Position numbers and translations under genes: made by a program
Shown: positions 13,101 through 22,659 of the stretch, one piece after another
Layout: every line of letters starts with the position of its first letter
Position numbering within the stretch: position 1 is the stretch's first letter
Source: Akebia trifoliata
Taxonomy: Eukaryota > Streptophyta > Magnoliopsida > Ranunculales > Lardizabalaceae
NCBI GenBank assembly: GCA_017979445.1
Contig: CM030718.1
Span: forward strand, 18,409,021 to 18,473,020
DNA length: 64,000 nucleotides
Reading direction: 5' to 3'
The notes under the pieces: model-generated
What the model saw: the letters and a program-made list of their open reading frames with translations, nothing else
Told to the model about the DNA's origin: nothing
The model's database searches: none

Positions 13101-16100
13101 GTTTAGAAATTTTTGTAACCTGATGAATTATGAGATTAAAGATCTTGACTTATATCAGTGTTTGTCGATTTCTTCTGCTTACTCTAGACTCTCGTATAGA
13201 TGTTAGTTAAATGTTTATTCCGCTGCGTGTATTTTTCTTTTCATAAGTATTATTATTTATGAATGTTCTGTTAGATTGTGTGATTGATTACCTCATACCT
13301 CGAGATTCTAACCGATGAATCATAGGGATTCGTGTTGGGATTTCGGGGCGTGACATCAACTTTAGAAAATGATGTGCCTACAACTCCAGTATCAACACGA
13401 GAACAAGATCATGAAGTGGAAAATACGTCAAAAGAGCCTAAGGAAGATCTTTTGGAGACATCTACAGTTTGTGTTCATAATGCAATTGTTCCATCACTAC
13501 CTCAAATCGACCTAATCATCTTAGACAGATATGATGGAAACTTTACCAAGATAGAAGATCATAATTTAAATTTAATGGTTCAACACAACATCAAGACACG
13601 AGGACTAAACTTAACAAAAAGTGATGAGCCACAAACTATCATGATCATTCTCAAGCATTTTAAAACTTGTGGACAAGTTATCTCCAATCAGAAGAGAATA
13701 ATGCGAAACACAAATCAAGTCAACAATTCCGAGGAAAAATTTGTAATTATTTAGGTTTTTACTTATTTGGGTCTAGATTTATCATTCTATCATTTGGGAT
13801 TATTTTAGATTAGTTATTTATTTAGTTTTCTATTTTAGAACTTTAATTTTATGTTTTTGGGACTTATTTTCATGTTTTATTGGCCCATGGTCTTAGTATA
13901 ATATTTGGGGGTAGTTTAGTAACTTTACTTTGTCTTTTATTTAAGTTTGTTAGGATTTGAAAATTAAGATAGAGAAAATTCAAAAATGATATTTATTTAT
14001 TAGGTATTTTAGTTTGACTAGGATTCTTAAATTTATTTTCTTTATATATACTGTATTAGGATTTTTTTATTGATGAATGAACAATGAAGATTTGATGAAT
14101 AAAGAATGAATTTCTTTAATGGAGTGAAGTAAGTTCTCCACCATTCTAGGTGTGATTATAAGGTTCTATCTTTCTATCCCTTTTATTTTTATTTTTTTTC
14201 TAATCTTTATTTGTTTCTTTTTATTATTTTCACCTAACTTTCTCGATTCTTGATTCTTAATTCTTGATTTTTGATCCTTGATTTTTTATTTTTGAAACCC
14301 ATTTTATTTTAACCATTAATCATTGAGATTGATTTTTGATCCTTAACCTTTAATCCCTTCCTTACCCTATAAACCTTAACCTTTAACCATTTTCCATTTT
14401 CATTGAGATTGTGGTCATACTTGCTCAAAATCCAACATTGAGATTGTGGTCATACTTGCCCAAAATCCAAAATCAAATTATCCTATCCTACCCAAATCCT
14501 TACCCAATCCCCAACCAAATTTTCCTAAATCCCTTATTTTACCTAAATTAAATTCCATTTTCTTATCTCCTCTCATTGCCTTACATCATCTTTCTTTACT
14601 TATCAGGAAAAAAAATAAAATCTTAATCTATGGTCCAGTTTTATTGTGACTCAAAGCCTCACAGGAAACCATCTCCTTTACTTGCAATGTTACAGTCTAG
14701 TTTCCTAAACATCCTTGCTTCAAGTGATGGTCTAAAGGAAATAATCTACCCCTTGTACTACAATTTGATTACTCGCTAAATAAGGTTAATATGGCACTTC
14801 TACTGGACGTATGACTAATTCATATTATTTTCCACAAAATTAATTAAAATGGAGAACAGTACATAAATGCGGAAGCATAAAATATGCATGCATCCTTCAG
14901 ATCCTTGACCATATACGCAACCTACCCTAAAGCAACTTACCACATTTGATTGGGGAAAACATACATAAATACTTTAGAACACATCTTGTGATTACAACAT
15001 GTTAAGCTATTGCAATCTGCTATAACAACCCCTAAGACCAAGTCAGGCATCTAAAGGCCTTACACACATAGTCACCAAGTCGGGGTTCAGGAATAAGTCG
15101 GCAATGGAACAATTCGGTAAAATCGGGAAACATCAGAAAAAATAAAATCAGGAAAAAATTGAGCTAGGTTAGGGCTATGTAATTGCTCCTATTAGTGGGC
15201 ATTTCTATATTATATCATTAAGTTCCATATTAAACTAGAATGATAAATTACCAATTCCCATATTGATATCATTTACGCATCCACAAGAAGTAACCGCGGA
15301 TTCACAACATATTCAACGTTTATACTATTCAAATCAATGTCATTCTCATTTGCATCCTCATTATTTTCACATTATTCATGAAGTTTGTAAAAGTCACATA
15401 TTATTAAAAAAAATTCATGATTTAATCACGATTTTTTCAATAAGTCGGAGACTTTGGTGACTATGCTTACACGTGGCACCTCACAGTCATAGATAAGCAC
15501 ATATAATTTCGTTGACAAACAGATCATCAGCACAACCCCAGATGGCTAACTTGGCTAGCCAGAGTCTATGCCCAGTCCAATCTTTTAAGGTTAAGCATCC
15601 CTAAGAACCCTAGTCTCGGCCAACCAACATGACCAACTTCGATGCAAGAACTGTATCATGCCCATACCAACTCCGAATGTAGTAAGTATAAATACCCGTC
15701 CTTGGGGTGGGATAAGGGATTTTCAGCACTTTGATCATTGATCTCTAACACTCTAGTGTATCTTCTTCGTTGAGAGCAACCACCACTTCAGGACACTTAC
15801 TTGAACATTGGAGTGCCCTTCAAGTACTCCCAATGGCAAACCTTCTGAAGACCTAGAAAAATTGCAACTATACATACTTTGAGAAGTGTGTGGCAAAGAT
15901 TACTGTGATGATTTATTAGAGGACTCCGGGCCGACCCCATCTGCCTAAACTTAGACTGTATGATTGGCTTGGTTGAGATGGACCTATTCAAAATATATAA
16001 ATACAAACTCAGGCTAGGACCATTGACACCACTATGAATCATGCCTAGAATAATTACCTAGAAAGCCTACTCCAAACACTCCAAGACACACGCCATTTTA

Positions 16101-19100
16101 TTGAGCTTCCACAGCTATAAAAATATCATGGTCTAGGCAACGGTTAAACCCTAAGCTAAGAATATGAAATCAAGGTTAATGTGCTTAATGTGGCACATCA
16201 GTAGAGTTACATGGAAGCATTGTACAAGCCAATCAACATGACTTGTCCATACCATGCTGACCATCACCACCAAAAATCAACCATTCTCGACATTAGTAAA
16301 TGTGATCAGTGATAGTTTCATTTTATTTAGTTTCTCTGGTTTATATTATTTATGTTCATGTCCTTTTCTATCTTTTCCTATTTATTATGTAACTTATACC
16401 ATGATAAGGTTGGGGGTCCAACTAAACTAATTGGCAATGAGTGGCGTGGCCCAAGAGCTTATAAGCAAAGAGACAAGGCAATGAGTGTCCGATGTGGGAT
16501 TAAACTCGACACGCCCCCGCACGTGTGGGCCGAACTAGGCCAAAGCACGTGGAGATATGAATTGGTTGACGTGGAAGAGAGAAGGGCCCGCTCTAATACC
16601 ATGTAGAAATCTGACCTAGGGTTTAAAAAAGATAAAGAGAGAAAGATGAGAAAAAAATTTCCAGAAAATTGATTCTTTACCTCTCCTTGTAACTTGTTTA
16701 TATAAGTTACATAATAAATAGGAAAAGACAGAAAAGAACATGAACATAAATAAACATAAATCAGATGAACTAAATAAAAGGAAAACTATCACCGATAACA
16801 GTAACCATATAGAAATTTAACTCAAAAGTAACTGTTTAGCTGCATGGTCTGGATTTCTCAATTTCAAGTCATCTTTTAATGAGATTATATATGCCATAAT
16901 GGACTGGTTTTTACGAAGTTAGTCTCTAGGTATGGAAAATTCATCGTGTAGTTGGACAATCCAACTCATTCCCACTCTAGTTCTATTTATATTTTCAAGG
17001 TGATTAAAATCATAAAATTTACGATTTGAATCATAATATTCAATTCAAATACTATCATAAATACCATATATTTTATATTTTAATCCCTTGAAATGAAAGT
17101 CCTATACTTTTGTGAGAATCTTACAATTCAACTATAACTCACGACTGAAAGCCTATGTGATGTAGATAGGCTTGCCGACACTTATTTCAATGTTTATGAT
17201 CGAGTTAACAAGATTCGAAGAAAGAAATCAACAACATTGACTGGGCAACTCGGGTTGACTGAGTCAACTCGATCCAATCTTTGATCTGTCTGCAAGACCT
17301 TGTCCAACTTCTCTTAGGACTCTTTCTTTTATTGAGTTTATAGTTTTTAAGTTGCTTAAGTAGTCCTACATAGTTTCTATTTCAATTTTAGAAAGTTTCT
17401 TTTCCTAGTTAGTTTCTATTTTGTTTTTATGTTTAAAATTCATTTTTATTCTTTAAGTTATGATTAAAAGTCCTTTTAAATGTCTAAATTAAGTTTAATA
17501 AGATTAGAATGTCAATAATATGTTATAGATAGATTAGAAAGTTACTTTTTAGTATTTTAAAAGGTTTCCAAGTTGTTATGAAGGAGTTAGCTATTTAAGG
17601 AACTCCAATAAGAGAATTTTCTTCCATTTCTTTGTTTATTTTGAGCATAAGAGCCCAATATTGATTCTTAATTTTAGTGTTTGCGTCAATGGCAAACCTA
17701 GATTAAAGTTTCTAGTCTGTTTTGCTTAATATAGAGATTCTTCATTACTCCTACTCCTTGGGATTTCACCCTAGAACCAGATTTTTAAAATAAACTCCAG
17801 GTTTGTGTGTTCTACCCCACATCACTATGACTCTCAAAACTCACAATTTGAATACAAATATGGCAAATTTTCCAGTGAAAAATACTAACTTCTATATTTG
17901 TAAGTACTATTTCATGTTTTTAACTCGAATAAAAATTATTTATGAATCTTATGATCTAGCATTTTGAATCCTACTCCTTCAATTTTTGTTATATGATTCA
18001 ATCCTAAGAATTACTTTCAAAAAAGTATATAAAGTTGGTACATTTTAGGCTCCTCACATTGCAATATTATTTTTATTTATTACTCGCCACCAAAAAAAAA
18101 AACAAAACAAAACACACACCCCTAAGCATCCTCCAATGCTCAACCACCCAGATAATGAATGTTTTCTCCCACCAACCACCACCAGCTCAGATCTAAGACA
18201 AGAATATCAGAAACCTAAAAATGTATTGATACTATAAATCTTTCAAATTAAAAATGTTCAATAAATAGAAAAGCACATTTAACATTGATATTCTATGTCT
18301 AGTAAAAAACAATGCTTAAATGTCTTAGAAGTACACAGGCAATCATTTTGTACCAGAGCTTACTAGACCTATTTTAGGCGACAAGGGTCCCAATTAAGCA
18401 AAGCCAATGTATTCACAAGAGAACTATCACTGCCAACTAAGAATGAGCAAAATGAAATTCAAATTTGACCGGGGTGCATACCTGGAGAGTTAAAGCACTG
18501 GTATTTTTGGTGACCAAGAAATTGGTCAAGTTCACAAAATATGCCAGTGTAGAATTGAAGAGCAGATACCAAATGATCCTGAAATCATCTTTTGCAAGCG
18601 CCAACGTGATCCCAACCACATTTTCCTCCATTAAAATGGTAGCAGGAAGAAGGAATACAACGGCTATTGGTGCCATGTATAGAAGGAGGTTCATAGAGTT
18701 CAGTTTTTCCCTATTAAAATTTATAATAAATTCAGTATAGCATTTTAGTTTCAGAATAAATTCATATCCAAATAAATAAACTAAAAATCGCAAACTTCAA
18801 TCAGTGATAAATTTATTAGAAAAATAAAATGCAATATTACCCATCTGAGGTAAGCAAAATCCCCTGAAGCACTGACTTGAGTGCCCTTGCAGCAGTAGCA
18901 CCAACACACATCACAAAACCGAAAAGATGGAAACTTGGTTCACCCTGTAGTTACATCATTTGAAAGAAATCAGAATAATTGAATAAGTTCTTTTTTTGTT
19001 TTCCAACGAATTATCATTCTTATCAAGTTTCGAATACATTTAAAAGAATCATAACTGTGCAAGGATCCACTAATTGCAAGAATACAAGTCCCCCCAGCTA

Positions 19101-19985
19101 TACATCCACTTAAAAAATGATAAACAAACCAGTTGTTATTAGGGGTTGGATACAGGTCAATTGAGAACCAACCCGAACTAAATCACTTCTAAAGGTTGGC
19201 ACAAACCCCGAATGTTGTAGAAAACTTGCTCATGATATTCAAGTCTTACCCAATTATTACTTGGGTCATTGGATACGCATATTTTTAGTGTCCTGATCGA
19301 GAGAAAATATGAGTAAGCAAACAAATTGAACAAGTACAGTTAGAAAAATTATTGGGTCCATACAAGTTTGCAAGAAAAATTATGAAGCAGAATTCACCTA
19401 AATAAACTAATGGAATAAATTACAACACTAACGTTGTTATCGTTTAGTTTCATTGGGATCAATCCAATCATACAAAATTTAACTAAAACATAAGAATTTA
19501 ATTACATAATACTACAAGCAAAGCAAATTAAAACTGATTCTCACCCCACTAGCAATAATAACACCAGTGACGACTGGGATTAAGGTGACATAAGTGAGCC
19601 AAGCCTCCCTCTTCACAGTCATGATATAAGCAAACACGGCGGTGAAGAACGGCGTGGTTGCCCCAACTGCCTGATTAAACGAAACAGGAAGGAATCGAAG
19701 TGAGACATTTCCACTAACAACTGAACCACAGAAAACAAGACTAAGGGCCGCGATCTTCATAAACTGGACTCGGGATCGGATGGTCTGCATGGGCACCATT
19801 TTCATCCATGCAATGGCAACGTAGCTGAGCAATGAACACGCAGTCATGTGGCACATTGTAAGGAAAATTGGATACTTAAAGCCATAGTTGCTGAGGAGAT
19901 ACTTATTCAATAATAGAACCCCAATGTTCGAACAGTACCACGAGGTTACGACCCCAATCGTGAAGAAACGACTCGATCCCTTCAT
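6956..19985 (-). CDS. Nucleotide-sugar/sugar-phosphate translocator (TPT/EamA family), four exons
   Basis: Joined exons 19985-19545, 18944-18841, 18710-18482 and 7105-6956 give 924 nt, 307 residues plus stop, the usual length for this plant family. All three introns are GT-AG and the phases agree (0, 2, 0). The protein is hydrophobic throughout with about ten membrane segments, starting near residues 7-28. Recognisable family stretches are [68 protein letters not shown] and [20 protein letters not shown]. These match plant 'probable sugar phosphate/phosphate translocator' proteins of the clade that includes Golgi UDP-uronic-acid transporters. Family knowledge suggests exchange of a nucleotide sugar for UMP across the Golgi membrane; the substrate here is inference. 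The lysine-rich C-terminus (EAKKRSSK) is typical. No frameshift or stop was found, so the gene looks functional despite an 11.4-kb last intron. Confidence 0.93.
7718..8197 (-). other. Open frame of 159 codons inside intron 3, coding doubtful
   Basis: An uninterrupted minus-strand frame starting [12 protein letters not shown] recognise no domain. Its composition is rich in W, H, Q and C and lacks a conserved block. The surrounding sequence has features common in non-coding repeats (CAGTGGGCCC at 8034-8043 and again at 8261-8270). It lies within an intron on the same strand as the host gene. Most likely chance or repeat-derived. Confidence 0.15.
9439..10255 (+). mobile_element. 5' LTR of small element in intron 3
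   Basis: Begins TGTGGTACGCAAATC and is homologous over about 0.8 kb to 13702-14585, with shared blocks such as AGGAAAAATTTGTAATTATT, GGGTCTAGATTTATCAT and ACCCAATCCCCAA. It ends near CGTCCTGCA, followed within a few bases by TTTGGTATCAGAATT. Exact ends are approximate and I found no matching 5-bp target duplication. Confidence 0.7.
10256..13701 (+). mobile_element. Internal region of the small LTR element, split by a solo LTR
   Basis: Without the nested solo LTR (10690-13355) and one target-site copy it is only about 775 bp. TGGTATCAGA at 10263 resembles an initiator-Met tRNA primer site. A decayed frame around 10430-10650 reads [13 protein letters not shown], a stop, then GWIS, similar to the C-terminal part of a retropepsin. 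After the insertion a frame continues from about 13361 to 13754 ([12 protein letters not shown]...) without a domain I know. No RT or integrase is present, so this was a non-autonomous element. Confidence 0.55.
10690..13355 (+). mobile_element. Solo LTR, 2,666 bp, target duplication TCAAC
   Basis: Starts TGTAATGACTTGAAATC and ends TTTCGGGGCGTGACA. It is flanked by identical TCAAC at 10685-10689 and 13356-13360. No second LTR or coding sequence lies between, so this is a solo LTR left by recombination between two LTRs. The near-complementary ends (TGTAATGAC.. / ..GTGACA) are typical of a widespread class of plant Ty3 LTRs. A diverged fragment of the same LTR occurs at 22660-23404. Confidence 0.88.
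13702..14585 (+). mobile_element. 3' LTR of small element in intron 3
   Basis: Direct-repeat partner of 9439-10255, beginning TGCGAAACACAAATC and preceded by a purine-rich AGAAGAGAATAA that can serve as polypurine tract. Ends near TTGCCTTACA. Divergence from the 5' LTR is visible in nearly every line, so the insertion is not recent. Confidence 0.7.
14586..15459. other. Intronic sequence, nothing recognised
   Basis: AT-rich intron sequence with short spurious frames only. I see no element ends or coding homology. Confidence 0.4.
15460..15960 (+). mobile_element. Partial Tat-like LTR relic
   Basis: Contains an ordered set of Tat LTR landmarks: a TATA box AGTATAAATACCCGTC at about 15683, ATCTCTAACACT, ACTTGAACATTGGAGTGCCC near 15801, and GGGCCGACCCCATCTGCC near 15928. 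The LTR at 41386-41968 has the equivalent TCTCTAACTTGAGCATTGGAG. Limits and target duplication were not found, so this is a fragment. Confidence 0.45.
16301..16800. mobile_element. 500-bp miniature LTR-type element with inverted terminal LTR ends
   Basis: The right end, read on the minus strand, begins TGTTATCGGTGATAGTTTTC and continues to TTTCTACA at 16606, followed by TGGTATTAGAGCGGGCCC, an initiator-Met-like primer site. That is the layout of a ~195-bp LTR plus primer site, the size seen in TRIM elements. The left end, read on the plus strand, begins TGTGATCAGTGATAGTTT and repeats the first ~95 bp of that LTR (through TTATTATGTAACTTAT). So the ends are inverted, not direct. Flanks are GTAAA (16296-16300) and GTAAC (16801-16805), a near-match target duplication. 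Confidence 0.7.
17158..17824. mobile_element. Solo LTR, 667 bp, target duplication CTATG
   Basis: Starts TGATGTAGATAGGC and ends CTACCCCACATCA, the ends being partly complementary. Flanked by identical CTATG at 17153-17157 and 17825-17829. No internal coding sequence. Orientation cannot be fixed from the ends alone. Confidence 0.85.
17830..18481. other. Intronic sequence, nothing recognised
   Basis: The part of intron 3 nearest its donor. No frame or repeat boundary that I can support. Confidence 0.4.
18482..18710 (-). CDS. Transporter exon 3
   Basis: 229 nt after acceptor TTAATAG, encoding [14 protein letters not shown] through NTSALTLQ. Donor GTATGC at 18481 opens the giant intron. Codons remain intact and homologous up to the donor, beyond which the frame continues only into unrelated intron sequence. 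Confidence 0.93.
18841..18944 (-). CDS. Transporter exon 2
   Basis: 104 nt after acceptor CTACAG, encoding [10 protein letters not shown]...[12 protein letters not shown]; donor GTAATA at 18840. It ends with two bases of a glycine codon completed in exon 3. Too short to show as a long frame, placed by family homology and splice sites. Confidence 0.9.
19545..19985 (-). CDS. Transporter exon 1
   Basis: Encodes residues 1-147, from MKGSSRFF to the IIASG that ends the exon; splice donor GTGAGA follows at 19544. The ATG at 19985 is preceded by AATTCG and matches the N-terminus expected for the family. An in-frame reading into the intron quickly loses homology (VRISF), which fixes the donor. Confidence 0.93.
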
Positions 19986-20068
19986 CGAATTCGATTGAAT
20001 TTTGGGTTTTCTCTCGAATTTGAAGAAGAGATGAGGGTGGGAACGAGAGAAAATATGGTATTTTCTGT

Positions 20069-20230
20069 CTACTTGAACGACATGGATGTGTTACGATTAG
20101 CGTTAGGGTTTTCGAGATAAATTGAAGGAGGGCGAGAGGAGAAGGCGAAGAGAGATCTGAAATTGGAGAGAAGATTTGGTGATTCTAAGGAGAAAATTTG
20201 ATCATCGGGTGAGTTGTAATAGTTGGCCAT
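20069..20230 (-). other. Upstream ORF in transporter 5' leader
   Basis: On the minus strand an ATG at 20230 (context CCATGG) opens 53 codons ending TAG at 20071-20069, 83 bases before the transporter start codon. It begins MANYYNSPDD. If transcription starts near the pyrimidine tract at 20292-20313 this frame is in the mRNA and could lower or regulate translation of the main frame. Alternatively it is part of the leader without function; a different transcription start would exclude it. Confidence 0.45.
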
Positions 20231-20292
20231 GGATCTGAGGGAATTTCATCAGAGATTGTCTGAAATTTGATGATGCAGAAGACGAGGAAGCT

Positions 20293-20313
20293 GAGAGAGA
20301 GAGAGAGAGAGAG
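20293..20313 (-). promoter_or_regulatory. (CT)n pyrimidine tract near presumed transcription start
   Basis: A run of about ten CT units when read in the gene's direction, about 310 bases upstream of the ATG. CT-rich tracts are common around plant transcription starts and in 5' leaders. It is only about 20 bases from the insertion site of the element at 20336. Confidence 0.5.
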
Positions 20314-20335
20314 GATGGTCAGCATCCCGACTTTG

Positions 20336-21431
20336 GTGGTGTTTGTTTGCGCTATATTTCAGTGCTTATTGCTGAAAAAAATTAAATTCAGCACTTTTGT
20401 CAAAATAGCGCGTTTGTTTACTCGTGCTTATTGCTGAAAATAAGTGAAAAAAATTCAGCACTATTTTGATGCTGAAAAAAAATGTTGAAGCGGTAAGCAC
20501 TTCGCTTTTTTCAACACGGACAAGTATGCCTTTTGTTTTTTTGAATATGGACAAGTATGCCCTTATTCTTAAAAGGATATTACCTCTTATATCCCATGGT
20601 AAGTATATAAACACCTCACAAATTAATAAACCCACACCATAACTAAATTATTTTGTCTTATATGGGTTAAAAATTTTGGAATAAGTTGATTTTTGGTGAG
20701 GATGATCTCTACAATGAGGAGATCATCTTCACAAAAAATCAGCACATCTTGAAACTTTTAACCCTATCAAAACAAGTTCAATTAAGAACCGTAAATTGTC
20801 CCTTTAAAAAAAAAAAATTATTTTTAACGAGTTAGAAGTTTCAAAATAGACTGATTTTTGGTGAGAATGATCTCTAGACCATATAGACCATCCTCACTAA
20901 AAATTTGCTCATTTCAAAAACTTTAACTCATATAAAATAAAACAAAAAATGACTATAATGTGGGTTGTCCTTATTAATTCATAGGGTGCTTTTATAATTA
21001 CACATCCTTCATTTCCATCGAAAATTATTCATCCAAAATTAAGTTATTTTAAAGTTGATTTCAAATTTTGGTGGCTTGTATGACATTATTATTTTTAATT
21101 TGAAATTTGTGGGTTTTTATAAATAGAAATTATTATTTATAAATTGAATATTATTTGAGTATTATTTATTATTTAAAAATAAATTGTATTTTAATTTTAT
21201 AAGAAATAATATATTTTATTGTGTTTGATAATAAATAAGCATTTGAAACATGTAAACAATGTATAATGTGATTGTAAGGGTAACAAAGACAATTTATCAG
21301 TTTCAGCAATGTGTAACAAACATGATTCAGCATCTAAACAAACAACTTTTTCAGCACTTAAATTCAGCACTTATAAGTTTCAGCACTTAATGCTATTCAG
21401 CACTTATTTTTTTCAGTTTAACAAACAGCAC
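20336..21431. mobile_element. TIR element (~1.1 kb) abutting the transporter promoter
   Basis: Left end GTGGTGTTTGTTTG, right end (minus strand) GTGCTGTTTGTTAAAC; both ends are followed inwards by several copies of TTCAGCACTT or its complement. The flanks are CTTTG on both sides (20331-20335 and 21432-21436), which I take as a target duplication, although 5 bp is not diagnostic of a known TIR superfamily. No transposase frame, so non-autonomous. It contains the nested foldback element at 20600-21000. Confidence 0.6.
20600..21000. mobile_element. Nested foldback MITE with two internal hairpins
   Basis: Left arm (TAAGTATATAAACACC, TTAATAAACCCACACCATAA, TCTTATATGGGTTAAA) is matched by the inverted right arm ending TTTATAATTA at 21000. 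Inside are two hairpins built on TGATTTTTGGTGAGGATGATCTC and its complement, at about 20666-20762 and 20830-20932. The same double-hairpin module occurs in the element at 58009-58374. Confidence 0.65.
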
Positions 21432-21450
21432 CTTTGTCTTATTAGTTATT

Positions 21451-21969
21451 ACACCCCCAACTAAAAGTTTTCATAAGGAACCGACTAGTTGCACACCATC
21501 CATGGACAATTGCACTCTATTACTTAAAATTTCCCTTTGCACTCTATTTGTATTACTGCACTCCAAAAAAAAGTATGCATTTCTTTTTTTCCTTCTTCAA
21601 TCATGCCTAGAAAAATTATTGTTTATTCATAAATTTGTGCAAAAGAGACTTGATCGATTTTCTTTTATCAATTTCCTCAATAGATCAAGATACATTTTAA
21701 AAATCATTTTAACTCAATCAATTAATCAATAAATAATTAAATATCTTTAAAAAAAAAGAGGACACGTGTAGAATAAGGAAGATGAACAAGTATGTTATTA
21801 TAATGATTTGCAACTTGTCGGTTAGGAGAGATTATAAAAAATTAAAAATTAAAAATTAAAAGAGAAATATTTTAAGCTTGGGGTGCAACCAACAACTATT
21901 GGTGTGCAACTAGTCAGTTCCTTATCATAATAATAAGTTGAATGAGAATAACCGCAAGTTGGGGTGCCA
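21451..21969. mobile_element. Probable MITE with ~60-bp inverted ends
   Basis: The left side has CACCCCCAACTAAAAG and AAGGAACCGACTAGTTGCAC; the right side, inverted, has CACCCCAACTTGCGG and AAGGAACTGACTAGTTGCAC. About 400 bp lie between without a transposase. Ends and target duplication are not sharply defined. Confidence 0.5.
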
Positions 21970-22659
21970 ATAGAAACTCTTCTTTTCCAATGTGTTACAA
22001 CACTTTTTAACGATAAAAAAAGAACTTGAACCAAACTTTTGTGATGATTGAATGGTGTGTTTTAATCTTTAATTAAAGTGCAATAAATAATTTAAAAAAT
22101 TGAGATGTAAGAAGTAAAAAAATTGGGATTCCAATAGCAGCTATCCTTTTGTTTTTTTCCTTACTTTTCTTCCATTCAAGCATCTAGTTGATGTTGTCGG
22201 TCATTGTCATCGTAAGTTGCAGCAATGTACCTGGGAATAATGATTTACTCACCAAACGAAAAATTGTTCCTAGGGTGAATCTCCATTTGGTGTGTTGAAT
22301 ATGACGAAATTCCAAATTTGGTACACTATTCATTTTAATTCCCAAAACATGTGTAAGGTCTTAAATATCAATTACATATCTCGAAGAAATTTTTTATTTT
22401 TTTTTAATTTGAAGACACCATTAAGATCGTATAAAAAAAAATTCAAAAATGGACTATAAGTTTATAAAAGTTGAAGCCCGAGTCATAGACTTTTAAAAAA
22501 AAATAATAATAAATTCAAAATTGACATTTAAGTCCTTAAGTCACTATATATATTTTCACCTCCCAAATTTTGAGTATTTGTTCGAAATAATATCCTATAT
22601 TTTAGAAAATGTCTTATAAATATTAGAACTTCCATTTCTAGGTGTTTGTTTGCCATTTT
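21970..22659. other. Intergenic AT-rich sequence, nothing recognised
   Basis: Poly-A-rich stretches and no frame of interest on either strand. Confidence 0.4.

Larger units (their letters stand above)
7106..18481 (-). other. Giant intron 3 of transporter (11,376 bp)
   Basis: Runs from donor GTATGC to acceptor CTAG. About 6.3 kb is accounted for by the elements at 9439-14585, 16301-16800 and 17158-17824. The remainder (7106-9438, 14586-16295, 16806-17152, 17830-18481) shows no gene that I can support. The other two introns of the gene are only 600 and 130 bp. Confidence 0.9.

Noticed and set aside
16606..16618. GATACCATG-type and TGGTATCAGA-type sequences considered as tRNA-Met gene pieces
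   Set aside because: Only the primer-complementary 3' end is present at each place (for example 10263, 16590-16605, 47239, 47809); no cloverleaf can be built. They are retroelement primer sites.
18465..18740. Plus-strand 91-codon frame
   Set aside because: Antisense shadow of transporter exon 3.
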